DNA of 64,000 nucleotides from the NCBI GenBank assembly GCA_003990705.1, contig AP018318.1:434001-498000 (forward strand), given 5' to 3'. The stretch comes from Nostoc sp. HK-01. GTDB taxonomy: Bacteria; Cyanobacteriota; Cyanobacteriia; Cyanobacteriales; Nostocaceae. Position 1 is the stretch's first letter. The number at the start of each line of letters is the position of its first letter. Position numbers and translations under genes: made by a program. This document shows, in pieces, positions 36,337 to 45,137 of this stretch. The notes under the pieces are model-generated. The model was not told the DNA's origin. It searched no databases and saw only the letters and a program-made list of their open reading frames with translations.

Positions 36337-38340
36337 ATGAGCGTATTCGTTGCTGTTGATCAAATTGATAAGGTATTTAATTTAACTGGCGGCGGTCAAT
36401 ATATTGCTTTAAAAGGTATTGACCTGGAAATTAAAAAAGGCGAATTCATTTCTTTAATTGGTCACTCTGGTTGCGGTAAATCCACATTATTAAATATGAT
36501 TGCGGGTTTGGATTTGCCAACTGAGGGTATTGTGACGCTGCAAGGGCAGAAAATCACCAAACCAGGGCCAGACCGGATGGTGGTATTCCAAAATTATTCG
36601 TTATTGCCTTGGCGGACTGTGAGAGAAAATATTGCCTTGGCGGTAGACTCAGTGATGAATGGTTTACCCGCAGATGAACGCAAGGCGATTGTCGAAAAAC
36701 ATATAGATATGGTGGGTTTGCGTCCCCACGCCGACAAACAACCAGGAATGTTATCTGGTGGACAAAAACAACGGGTGGCGATCGCTCGTGCTTTAGCAAT
36801 TCGTCCTAAACTATTACTGTTAGATGAACCCTTCGGTGCGTTAGATGCCCTAACACGGGGTAACTTACAAGAACAGTTAATGCAAATCTGCGAAGAAAAT
36901 GAAGTCACTGCGGTAATGGTGACTCATGACGTAGATGAAGCTGTGCTGTTGTCTGACAGAATTGTCATGTTGACCAACGGCCCCGAATCTAAAATTGGCG
37001 ACATCCTCGAAGTTGATATCCCCAGACCCCGCAAACGTATGGAAGTTGTGGAACATCCCAGCTACTACAGCTTGCGGAGTGAAATGATTTATTTCCTCAA
37101 CCAGCAAAAACGCATTAAGAAACTGCGGGCGCGGAAAACAGCGGATGTTTCCCGTCATGGTTTAGAAAAAGTTAACTTAGAAATTGGCTTCTTACCCCTC
37201 ACTGCTTGCGCCCCCCTCGCTGTAGCGAAAGAAAAAGGTTTCTTTACCAAGCATGGCTTAGATGAAGTGAACTTGGTGCGGGAAAGTAGCTGGCGGGGTA
37301 TCGTTGACGGCATCACTGGCGGTTATTTAGATGCAGCCCAAATGCCTTCTGGGATGCCCATGTGGCTAACTTTGGGCGGTTATAAAAACCAACCCTTACC
37401 CGTAGTTACCGCCCTCACCATGACCCGCAACGGTAACGCCATCACCTTAGCCAAACGCTTTTATGATGAAGGTGTCCGCACCTTATCTGACTTCAAAAAT
37501 TACTTACTCCGCACCCGCGAACAACGCCACACAATGGGCGTAGTCCATCCCGCCTCAATGCACAATATGCTGCTACGTTATTGGTTGGCGGCTGGTGGTA
37601 TTGACCCAGATACGGATGTGGATATGCACATTATTCCACCCGCCCAGATGGTCGCTGACTTGCAAAACAAAAGTATTGACGGTTATTGCGTCGGTGAACC
37701 TTGGAACTATCGCGCCGCCGTGGAAAATGTCGGCTTTACCATCGCCACAGACTTAGAAGTTTGGTTAGGACACCCCGGTAAAGTTCTCGGTGTACGGGAA
37801 GATTGGGCAGAAAAATATCCTAACACCCACATTGCCTTAACTAAAGCTTTGTTAGAAGCTTGCCAATACTGTGCAGATCCCCAAAACGTCGAAGAAGTCA
37901 GAAAAATTGTGGCGGGGAGAGATTACGTCAGCACTGATTTAGAGTACATCCAACTAGAAGACCCGGATAGTTTGGTTTGTGACATAGACCACCCCCTACG
38001 CGACTACGCCCATCACCAGTTTTACTCTGAGTCTGCCATTAACCGCCCCAGCCGCACAGAACAAATCTGGATTATGAGTCAGTTGGCGCGTTGGGGTGAT
38101 ACTCCCTTCCCCAGAAATTGGGTAGAAGTTGTAGAACGAGTTTGTCGGGTGCGCGTTTTTAGTACCGCCGCCAGGGAATTAGGTTTAGATATCAGCTATA
38201 CTCGCCAACCCATTCAGTTATTTGATGGTACTCCCTTTAATGCTGATGACCCTATCGCCTATCTCAACAGCTTGCCAATTAAGCGCGACTTTTCCATTGC
38301 GGAAGTCATTCTTGATTCACCCACTAGAAGAGTTGCATAA
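36337..38340 (+). CDS. cmpC: ABC ATPase fused to CmpA-like domain (CmpC/NrtC)
   Basis: A 667-residue protein. The N-terminal nucleotide-binding domain (1-260) has Walker [10 protein letters not shown] (42-50), signature LSGGQKQR and Walker [10 protein letters not shown]. The C-terminal half (about 280-667) is homologous to CmpA ([38 protein letters not shown]). This ATPase plus regulatory binding-domain fusion is specific to the Nrt/Cmp family, where the C-terminal domain regulates transport in response to substrate or effector. Confidence 0.85.
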   Translation: MSVFVAVDQIDKVFNLTGGGQYIALKGIDLEIKKGEFISLIGHSGCGKSTLLNMIAGLDLPTEGIVTLQGQKITKPGPDRMVVFQNYSLLPWRTVRENIALAVDSVMNGLPADERKAIVEKHIDMVGLRPHADKQPGMLSGGQKQRVAIARALAIRPKLLLLDEPFGALDALTRGNLQEQLMQICEENEVTAVMVTHDVDEAVLLSDRIVMLTNGPESKIGDILEVDIPRPRKRMEVVEHPSYYSLRSEMIYFLNQQKRIKKLRARKTADVSRHGLEKVNLEIGFLPLTACAPLAVAKEKGFFTKHGLDEVNLVRESSWRGIVDGITGGYLDAAQMPSGMPMWLTLGGYKNQPLPVVTALTMTRNGNAITLAKRFYDEGVRTLSDFKNYLLRTREQRHTMGVVHPASMHNMLLRYWLAAGGIDPDTDVDMHIIPPAQMVADLQNKSIDGYCVGEPWNYRAAVENVGFTIATDLEVWLGHPGKVLGVREDWAEKYPNTHIALTKALLEACQYCADPQNVEEVRKIVAGRDYVSTDLEYIQLEDPDSLVCDIDHPLRDYAHHQFYSESAINRPSRTEQIWIMSQLARWGDTPFPRNWVEVVERVCRVRVFSTAARELGLDISYTRQPIQLFDGTPFNADDPIAYLNSLPIKRDFSIAEVILDSPTRRVA

Positions 38341-38356
38341 CTGACGGTTGAGTATT

Positions 38357-38590
38357 TGAGACTCATTAATGAGTCTTGAAACTCCTTTAATGAGTATTTG
38401 AACTTCATTAATGAATATCTAAACCTCATTAATAAGCCTCTGAACTCCATTAATGAGCTTCCGAACTTCATTAATGAATATTAAACACTCCATTAAAGAG
38501 TATCTGAACTTCATTAATAAAGCTTCAAAGTTCATTTACCAAGTTCAAAACTTCATTAATGAAGATAAAAGGCTCATTCACAAAACCCAA
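38357..38590. repeat. 21-bp tandem array of palindromes between cmpC and cmpD
   Basis: Eleven degenerate units centred on TTCATTAATGAA. Core-to-core spacing is 21 bp throughout, except one 22-bp step near 38491. Each core is a palindrome and the linkers are AT-rich (GTATTTGAAC). Because 21 is divisible by 3, both strands read as heptad peptides in places: plus strand NEYLNFI, NEYLNLI; minus strand SLMEFRG, SLMKFKY. There is no RBS, and a stop interrupts the plus frame. Confidence 0.9.
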
Positions 38591-38684
38591 CAATTAAACA
38601 CCTAACCTTTGTTGGGTTTCACTACATTCCATCCCTGACTTTTCACCTCATGTGGAAAAGCTAACACCAAACTTAACCCCCCAA

Positions 38685-38743
38685 CCCCCTTCCCTCAGAG
38701 GGAAGGGGGAGAAATCAAAGCCTCTCTCCTCACAGGAGAGAGG
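38685..38743. repeat. pair of perfect palindromes before cmpD
   Basis: CCCCCTTCCCTC and its reverse complement flank one A (38685-38709). CCTCTCTCCT and its reverse complement flank CAC (38721-38743). This is a common dispersed cyanobacterial repeat. It lies inside a longer open frame upstream of cmpD but is probably not coding. Confidence 0.85.
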
Positions 38744-38816
38744 TTTGGAGAGAGGTTTTCCTGATGCTATGAAAAGTCCAGTTCCACCCAACACACTTCA
38801 CCCTTCACCCACCGCC

Positions 38817-39677
38817 ATGCAAAACCGCAATTTGTCCACCGTCACCGACACCTCCAGAAGACCATTACCAACTCTGACCGACAATAGCAGACATTTTCTC
38901 GAAATCAGAGACGTTAGCAAAGTTTATCCCACCAAGAAAGGCCCCTTCACTGTGCTTGATGGTGTGAATCTCAACGTTAACCAGGGTGAATTTATTTGCG
39001 TCATTGGTCACTCTGGCTGCGGCAAATCTACGCTGCTAAATATGGTATCTGGTTTTAACTTTCCTACAACTGGGCAAGTGTTACTCGAAGGTCAACCCAT
39101 CACCAAACCAGGCCCAGACCGGATGGTTGTATTTCAAAACTACGCGCTGTTACCTTGGCGGACTGCATTTGAAAATATTTACTTAGCGGTGAATGCAGTT
39201 TACCCCAACAAAATGGAAGCCGAGAAAAGGGCTATTGTGCGGGAAAACTTGGCAATGGTGGGGTTGGCTGACGCAATGGACAAAAAGCCCATGCAAATGT
39301 CTGGCGGTATGAGACAGCGAGTTTCTATTGCGCGGGCTTTGGCAATTCGCCCAAAAGTGCTAATTTTAGATGAACCTTTCGGGGCGTTAGATGCAATTAC
39401 CAAAGAAGAATTACAAGAAGAATTGCTAAAAATTTGGAACGATAATCGCTGCACAGTGTTGATGATTACCCACGACATTGATGAAGCGCTGTTTTTAGCA
39501 GATAAATTAGTGATGATGACCAATGGCCCCCATGCCAAAATTGGCGAAGTCATGGAAATTCCCTTTTCTCGTCCCCGCGATCGCGCCCGCATCATGGAAG
39601 ATCCACAATATTACAAGCTGCGTAACTATGCCTTGGACTTCCTCTTCAACCGTTTTGCCCATGATGATGTAGGTTAA
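38817..39677 (+). CDS. cmpD: ABC transporter ATPase CmpD/NrtD
   Basis: About 286 residues from the ATG at 38817. The open frame extends to 38652, but that part encodes the palindromic repeat, and from 38817 the protein begins like the family (SRRPLPTLTDNSRHFLEIRD). Walker A is GHSGCGKST (64-72), signature MSGGMRQR, Walker [13 protein letters not shown] and H-loop MITHDID. It pairs with CmpC as the second nucleotide-binding subunit. The 476-bp gap to cmpC, filled by two repeat elements, is unusual for this operon. Confidence 0.82.
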   Translation: MQNRNLSTVTDTSRRPLPTLTDNSRHFLEIRDVSKVYPTKKGPFTVLDGVNLNVNQGEFICVIGHSGCGKSTLLNMVSGFNFPTTGQVLLEGQPITKPGPDRMVVFQNYALLPWRTAFENIYLAVNAVYPNKMEAEKRAIVRENLAMVGLADAMDKKPMQMSGGMRQRVSIARALAIRPKVLILDEPFGALDAITKEELQEELLKIWNDNRCTVLMITHDIDEALFLADKLVMMTNGPHAKIGEVMEIPFSRPRDRARIMEDPQYYKLRNYALDFLFNRFAHDDVG

Positions 39678-39710
39678 GAAAATTTTTTCCACGACAAAGG
39701 TTAGCCTGAT

Positions 39711-39765
39711 AGCAAAAGATAAAAGGTATAGTGATTTTACCTTTCTTCTTTTGCTTTATTTTTTA
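39711..39765 (+). terminator. intrinsic terminator after cmpD
   Basis: The 18-nt arms AGCAAAAGATAAAAGGTA and TACCTTTCTTCTTTTGCT have two mismatches and a 9-nt loop, followed by TTATTTTTTA. It probably ends the cmp operon before the next gene. Confidence 0.7.
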
Positions 39766-39788
39766 CCCAGTCTCTACTGCCAAATACT

Positions 39789-40913
39789 ATGTCTTCCGCA
39801 TTTGATTCATCTTTAGCGAGTGCCAGAATTAATAAGTTTTGGGAACTATCTGCTACCTTTGGGCAAGAAGATAGTGCCAAAAATATCTACTTAAATGAGA
39901 TTGTCAGCGATCGCTATACCCTGGTGAATGGGCTGCAAATACTCCGGGATGAATTACAATTTGCCGGGGCGAGTATTTCTGACTTAAAAGCTTGTGCCGC
40001 AGATTTGAGTTTGCCCAGTGTGATCACCACATTGGCATATACTAACTGTGGCGATCGCATTCACCAAGGAGAGTCAACCAGAACCTATCGTGATATCATT
40101 GCTTCCCGGTTTGCTACTCTCTCAGAAATTGGCGAATTAAAAACAGAGACGTTTTTCCCCACAGGTGGCGGTACTGATGATGGTGCAACTTTAGCCCATG
40201 TGACTATTGCCCATCAATTAGATGAAACTTGGCGCACCCAAATTTATGCAGGTAATCCCCAGTCTTTTATCCTCGCGGCTATAGATTTAAAAACTCATGT
40301 CGGCCGGTTAGATTTAGAAGAACAACTCATCTACGGCAAAACCCAAGAATCTTTGTGGCGCGAACCCCGTGCAGCTTGTGGAGCAATTGTGGGCGCACTG
40401 ACACACTTCAATCCCCGTAACATCGTCCATCAACGCCTACGCCGTGACTTAGGAGAAGAGAATTATGAGTTTCTTTCTTCTCGCCAAATTGTCGCTGATG
40501 ATGGTACAGATATTACAATGGCCGTTGCCGCGGCGATCGTGGCCATTCGCGGATTAGAAAAAACAGCGATCGCGTTAGGTAAAGAAATGGACGAAAGAGG
40601 TATGGCGCATCTCACCGCTACCACTACCGTCAATGTCCCCTTCCGTGATGACCCGGTAATTTATTTAGCCAGAGCGACAGTATTTAATGGCTTAATTCGC
40701 ATCCAAGGTTTAGGCGCAGAGGCCAGTAAATATAACGGTAAGATACTTCATCATCTGGGCGAAAAACATTTGCGGCTAATTTACGATGACCTCGATAACG
40801 ATAACTTGCCCATTGAAGAAATTCCCTATAGAACCCGGAAATCTGTTGTAGTAGTCCATGATCAACAAGCGGAAACTACTGTATTACAGATAGGGAATGG
40901 AGAGGAGAAATAA
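39789..40913 (+). CDS. conserved protein of unknown function downstream of cmpD
   Basis: A 374-residue soluble protein with no signal peptide. Regular glycine-rich and acidic segments suggest an enzyme-like fold (TFFPTGGGTDDGATLAHVTI, LSSRQIVADDGTDITMAVAA, GLIRIQGLGAEASKYNGKIL). Three Gly-rich loops followed by helices could be internal repeats, but I do not recognise the family. It follows cmpD by 111 bp, across a terminator-like hairpin. It could be co-expressed by read-through or independent. No function is assigned. Confidence 0.7.
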   Translation: MSSAFDSSLASARINKFWELSATFGQEDSAKNIYLNEIVSDRYTLVNGLQILRDELQFAGASISDLKACAADLSLPSVITTLAYTNCGDRIHQGESTRTYRDIIASRFATLSEIGELKTETFFPTGGGTDDGATLAHVTIAHQLDETWRTQIYAGNPQSFILAAIDLKTHVGRLDLEEQLIYGKTQESLWREPRAACGAIVGALTHFNPRNIVHQRLRRDLGEENYEFLSSRQIVADDGTDITMAVAAAIVAIRGLEKTAIALGKEMDERGMAHLTATTTVNVPFRDDPVIYLARATVFNGLIRIQGLGAEASKYNGKILHHLGEKHLRLIYDDLDNDNLPIEEIPYRTRKSVVVVHDQQAETTVLQIGNGEEK

Positions 40914-40979
40914 GATATAAATGGGGTTTAATCCTTTCGTGAATCTTGGCAATTCAAAATATAGCGGTAGTCAGATATG

Positions 40980-41147
40980 TCAGGACAAATTGAAAGCTTG
41001 AATGCCAGGAATAGTTGCGTAAAAATCTGCATCTACTTTGACTAATTCATCGATTAAAGACTGCAATGGACTAAAGTAATTTTGCGGTGAGTTTTCCAAA
41101 TTAATAGCTGTTTCCGCTATTTTTGCAATTAAAGGTATATCAGTAAT
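40980..41147 (-). pseudogene. C-terminal gene remnant
   Basis: An open minus frame of 55 codons with clear protein-like composition (IAETAINLENSPQNYFSPLQ, SLIDELVKVDADFYATIPGI) ends at a TGA. It is cut off upstream by a stop and has no start codon. It is probably the tail of a decayed gene. Family unknown. Confidence 0.4.
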
Positions 41148-41472
41148 TCAATCTGTATGCAAGGACAGTTAAGACATTTAAGAAAAAACGCAGCAGTTGG
41201 TATGTTACTGATACTGACAAATGCCAAAATAGACATCAATATTGCCACAAGAAAACTGCGTTTTAACATAAGCTAACTATTCTATATATTTAGAATAGTT
41301 ATAGCGTTTCCAACTTCAGTGCGGTACAAAATTACCCCTCAGCGATTGTATCCTTCAATTGTGCGATCGCACTAAACTCAATACTTTTTGGATAAAGGTT
41401 TTGTCAGCCTAGATTCAGATCCCTCCACCTGCGGCGACCCCCTTAAATTACTAATTTTTGAATAAATACTTA
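41148..41472. other. intergenic region with one hairpin
   Basis: A perfect 10-bp inverted repeat, AACTATTCTA/TAGAATAGTT (41275-41300, 6-nt loop), lies at the end of a 39-codon plus frame (41157-41276) that I do not trust as a gene. Nothing else recognisable. Confidence 0.4.
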
Positions 41473-41651
41473 GATGCGGATGGGTGCATCCCAGTTTTTA
41501 TTTAGCAATGAGAGAATAAATGTCATTGCGAGGAGGAACGACGAAGCAATCGCATGGTTTTGTTTTTAAGTGGGAGACTTTGCGATTGCTTCACTTCACT
41601 TCGTTACGTTCGCAATGACATTCAAAAAAGTGGGATGCTCCCGATGCGGAT
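41473..41651. mobile_element. MITE-like element with target duplication
   Basis: The terminal inverted repeats GGGTGCATCCCAGTTTTT (41482-41499) and AAAAAGTGGGATGCTCCC (41625-41642) match at 16 of 18 bases. The element is flanked by a perfect 9-bp direct repeat, GATGCGGAT (41473-41481 and 41643-41651; a tenth base, G, also matches). A second, inner pair, AATGTCATTGCGA/TCGCAATGACATT (41519-41531 and 41610-41622), is perfect. About 160 bp with no ORF, so it would need a transposase in trans. Confidence 0.75.
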
Positions 41652-41899
41652 GTTCTCATCTTGTGAACTATGAAAAAATCATCTACAGCCAATTAATAGG
41701 TATAAACGGCTTGTTCTAGACTATCCAGATAAATGCAGTAAACGCAGATAAATTTGTCTCTCACTTAGAATAGCAAACACTATACAAAGTATTTTTACTG
41801 TTAAATACTAGTAACTTTTAAAGCATGTAATTGAATTTCTTTCTTTAGACATAGTGATATTTTCTCACTATTAGCTTGAAATAATCATTATATTTACGA

Positions 41900-42679
41900 A
41901 TGACGATATCTTTATACTTTTTGGAAAATAAAACACAACAATATCTTCTTAACATCTTGAAAATGTTTACACACATTAACAATTTTGGACATCCGGTAAA
42001 AAACTATTTAATTAATAAAAACTTATTTTTAGATATCATCCTGGCGATAGTTTACGGTCAAGATAAACAGCATCTTGTCTCTCAAGGCAGCATCAAAAAA
42101 TTTTTAAGAGTGGCAGTAGAAAAGCTACATCATCCAACAGTAGATATAAGATTACAGGGAATTCTAGAATTAGAAAGATTAGCAACTTATAATTACCAAC
42201 ATCACGGGGAAATAATAGAAATTCTCGCCACTTTTGTGCGAGAAAGCTCTCCTCACAAGGCTCACGAGGAGATTCACCCAGATATTCAAGCAGCTTTGAA
42301 TGTGATTATTAGAAGAGACACTCAAAAATCTTTAGAATCGGCACAAATTGATTTAAGCTATACAGACTTAAGAGGAGCAAATCTCAGTGGCGCAAACCTA
42401 GCTGGTGCTAACCTCTATCAAGTTAATTTATCAGGAGCTAACCTCGCTGGTGCCAACCTCAGCGGTGCAATTTTAAGCGCAGCTAATTTATCTGAGGCTA
42501 ATCTTGTTGGTATTAACCTTTCCGAAGCAATTATCAGTGCAGCTAATTTATCTCAAGCAAACCTAGCAAAAGCAAATTTGGTCAGGGCTAATTTTTATCT
42601 CGCCAATTTGTTTCAAACTAATCTGCAAGATGCCATCCTGGATGGAGCTAGTTTTCGAGAGGCGAAATTTTCCGGATAA
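41900..42679 (+). CDS. pentapeptide-repeat protein
   Basis: A 259-residue protein. The N-terminal 150 residues are helical and hold a segment shared with the downstream gene (DIRLQGILELERLATYNYQH, EIIEILATFVRE). From about 155 the protein is a right-handed beta-helix of A(N/D)LXX pentapeptides (LRGANLSGANLAGANLYQV). The role is unknown; such proteins often mimic DNA or act as scaffolds. The next gene on the same strand is its paralogue. Confidence 0.88.
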   Translation: MTISLYFLENKTQQYLLNILKMFTHINNFGHPVKNYLINKNLFLDIILAIVYGQDKQHLVSQGSIKKFLRVAVEKLHHPTVDIRLQGILELERLATYNYQHHGEIIEILATFVRESSPHKAHEEIHPDIQAALNVIIRRDTQKSLESAQIDLSYTDLRGANLSGANLAGANLYQVNLSGANLAGANLSGAILSAANLSEANLVGINLSEAIISAANLSQANLAKANLVRANFYLANLFQTNLQDAILDGASFREAKFSG

Positions 42680-42962
42680 GAGATGATAAATGCTGAATAT
42701 AGGAATTTTTTCTCGACATTACTATTAATTTACTGACACTCAAGCCTTTGTGCCGCTACTGATCAGGGTGAAAAACTAGTAAATATTAAGAAAATATTAA
42801 TTATTAAATACTAAGTTGTCAAAATATCATTACAAAGACAACTTAAAGTCAGGAAAGTACTATCAATAAAAATCCGTAACTGCATATTCAAAATTTTAGC
42901 GAAATGTTATACTCGTCCCAACCTCTAAGTAATAATTCTGTATTGTGAGGAATATTATTCCT

Positions 42963-44435
42963 ATGTCTGCAAATAAGACAGACAAAATGTTGCGTTGGTT
43001 GATAGGTACGACAGTTATATTGGCGATCGCACTGAATATAATTGTTTTTGCTGCCTCCAATAAAAAAGAGTTATCAATTCCGCAGCAAATACAATATAGA
43101 ACCCAAGCATTAACCACGACTGCCATCATGTTTTTAGGATTAGCAGTGATGATTAATGCTTATTATGCAGGTAAACGGACAGAGGCAATGCAGAAAAATG
43201 CGATCGCCTCGGAAAAGAATGTCGAACTGAGTATGCAAAATGCTCAAATTTCCCAAGATAGATTGATTGCAGACAGATTTATGGCTGCTATTACGCAGCT
43301 AGGTCATGAAAGAATTGAAACGCGCATCGGGGCAATTTATGTTTTAGAACGCATCGCCCAGGACTTTCCCAAAGAACATTGGACAATCATGGAAATCCTC
43401 GCGGCTTTTGTGCGGGAAAATACAGGTATTCCCACAGAAGCCGAACTCTTCAAAGAAGAAGATGCACAGCCGATATATTGGGGCAAACCAAAAAGCAGAG
43501 TGCTGACAACAAAGCACGGAGAACGCCACAACAGTGAAGAAGCACCTAAAATCCGTCGGGATGTGCAAGCCGCACTGACAATCATTGGGAGACGTAATTC
43601 GTTATTAGAATTAGAAAGTCAAAAATTAGATTTACGCAACATCGATATTCGGCGAGCAGATTTACTAGGAGCCAATTTAGAAAGAGCAGATTTACGCGGT
43701 GCAGACCTTTCCGGCTCAGATTTGCGCGGTTCTAATCTCTCTGGAGTCAACCTCCACAATGCAAAACTGGTGCGGTCAATTCTTTATGAAACCAATTTAC
43801 AAAAAGCCAACTTGCGAGAAGCCAACTTACAAGGGGCAAACTTGAATCGAGCTAATTTGCAAGGGGCAAACTTGCGTGCAGCAAATCTTCAAAGCGCAAG
43901 TCTGCGTACAGCCAATTTACAAGGGGCAAATTTGTATAAAGCTAATTTACAACAAGCAACATTAAAAGTTGCTGACCTTTCTGGTGCAAAGTTATTTTTG
44001 GCTAACTTACAAGGGGCAAAGTTGGGTAAAGCGAATTTGCATTTAGCTGGATTGATTGGCGCTAACCTACAAGGAGCCAACTTGAATGGTGCTAACTTGT
44101 CTGGGGCAAATTTAAACGCTGCCAAACTCCAGCAAACAGAAGTTTTCTTTGCCAACCTCACCGAAGCGAGTTTGACAGAAGCTGATTTATATCAAGCAAA
44201 CCTGATGGGAGCCAATTTGAATCGGGCAGTTTTATATGAAGCTAACTTGTCTCAAGCCAACCTCATCGGCGCGAATTTATTTGGTACAAACCTGTGTGAT
44301 GTCAAATTAGAAGGCGCAATTCTCACAGGTGTGAAAAATTTAGACTCACAACAGATTGGCATGGCAGTAGGCGATCGCACAACCCGTCTACCTGATGATG
44401 TCGAAGCCCCTACCCACTGGCGACAATCGAGTTAG
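42963..44435 (+). CDS. membrane-anchored pentapeptide-repeat protein
   Basis: About 490 residues from the ATG at 42963; a GTG six codons earlier is possible. Two membrane segments lie at about 10-30 and 52-70, then a short coiled coil. Next comes the shared domain (TRIGAIYVLERIAQDFPKEH, WTIMEILAAFVREN, RRDVQAALTIIGRRN), then about 45 pentapeptides (ANLQGANLNRANLQGANLRA). The N-terminal domain is the same module as in the gene at 41900, so the two arose by duplication. The beta-helix would project into the cytoplasm. Function unknown. Confidence 0.9.
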   Translation: MSANKTDKMLRWLIGTTVILAIALNIIVFAASNKKELSIPQQIQYRTQALTTTAIMFLGLAVMINAYYAGKRTEAMQKNAIASEKNVELSMQNAQISQDRLIADRFMAAITQLGHERIETRIGAIYVLERIAQDFPKEHWTIMEILAAFVRENTGIPTEAELFKEEDAQPIYWGKPKSRVLTTKHGERHNSEEAPKIRRDVQAALTIIGRRNSLLELESQKLDLRNIDIRRADLLGANLERADLRGADLSGSDLRGSNLSGVNLHNAKLVRSILYETNLQKANLREANLQGANLNRANLQGANLRAANLQSASLRTANLQGANLYKANLQQATLKVADLSGAKLFLANLQGAKLGKANLHLAGLIGANLQGANLNGANLSGANLNAAKLQQTEVFFANLTEASLTEADLYQANLMGANLNRAVLYEANLSQANLIGANLFGTNLCDVKLEGAILTGVKNLDSQQIGMAVGDRTTRLPDDVEAPTHWRQSS

Positions 44436-44439
44436 AAGG

Positions 44440-44582
44440 CAGGGGGCAGAGGGCAGGGGGAAAATATATTACTCAGCACTTTCAAATCAGCAATTTATGA
44501 GAAAATCTTAAAGCCAAACATAAAAAATTCTTACACCCCTTAGCCCCTACACCCCATTTTCACGACAGAGGTAATACCACCA
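44440..44582. repeat. G-rich heptamer tract and dctQ upstream region
   Basis: Units of the AGGGGGC type (44443-44462) are followed by a plain spacer. AGAGGT at 44568-44573 is a plausible RBS for the TTG start at 44583. Confidence 0.55.
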
Positions 44583-45137
44583 TTGGAAAAACTCTTAAAA
44601 ATCTCAAAAATTATTGACACCTGTACTGAATTTATCGGTCGATTTACCAGTTGGCTCATATTAGTCATGGTCATACTGGGGGTATGGAATGTTATCGGGC
44701 GATATTTGGGGCGATTTACTGGTAGCAACCTCACCTCCAATGCTTATATCGAAGCTCAATGGTATATTTTTGATTTAGTTTTTCTGCTAGGAGCCGCTTA
44801 CACTCTCAAGCACAACGAACACGTCCGTGTAGATATTTTTTATAGTAATTGGCAACGTCGGCGCAAAGCCATTGCAGATTTCGTGGGTACGATATTTTTC
44901 CTGATTCCCTTCTGCGTGATGGTGATAGTGTTTTCTTGGGATACAATCATTGCTTCTTGGCAGATTCAGGAAAGTTCACCTGATCCTGGTGGTTTACCAC
45001 GTTACCCAATTAAAGCGATGATTATTGTCGCCTTTGTATTGCTGATTTTTCAGGGAATTTCTCAGGCAATTAAAAACTGGGCAATTATTCAAGGCAGACT
45101 AGAAGCTGGAGAGGAACAACATGACACTGGCTTATGA
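44583..45137 (+). CDS. TRAP transporter small membrane subunit (DctQ)
   Basis: A 184-residue protein starting at a TTG, with no better ATG in frame. Four membrane segments follow the DctQ pattern (FTSWLILVMVILGVWNVIGR, WYIFDLVFLLGAAYTLKHNE) and the HVRVDIFY motif is typical. It works with the large subunit, whose start overlaps this gene by 17 bp, as the membrane part of a sodium-coupled uptake system. Confidence 0.88.
   Translation: MEKLLKISKIIDTCTEFIGRFTSWLILVMVILGVWNVIGRYLGRFTGSNLTSNAYIEAQWYIFDLVFLLGAAYTLKHNEHVRVDIFYSNWQRRRKAIADFVGTIFFLIPFCVMVIVFSWDTIIASWQIQESSPDPGGLPRYPIKAMIIVAFVLLIFQGISQAIKNWAIIQGRLEAGEEQHDTGL

Noticed and set aside
38259-38471. Minus-strand coiled-coil ORF over the 21-bp repeats
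   Set aside because: It overlaps the end of cmpC and has no RBS. The heptads arise from the 21-bp unit, and the frame is not open across the whole array.
38357-38590. CRISPR array
   Set aside because: Repeats are 21 bp head to tail with no unique spacers between them and no cas genes nearby.
38652-38816. N-terminal extension of CmpD
   Set aside because: It encodes palindromic repeat sequence, and the family N-terminus begins at 38817.
33863-40913. Nitrate transporter nrtABCD
   Set aside because: Not excluded, but there is no nirA, narB or NtcA-type site nearby, and the position relative to kai matches cmpABCD as I recall it.
41157-41276. 39-codon plus-strand ORF before a hairpin
   Set aside because: No RBS and no family signal. 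Position next to a hairpin alone is weak evidence.
43889-44161. Minus-strand ORF within the pentapeptide gene
   Set aside because: Its repetitive translation mirrors the pentapeptide codons and has no RBS.
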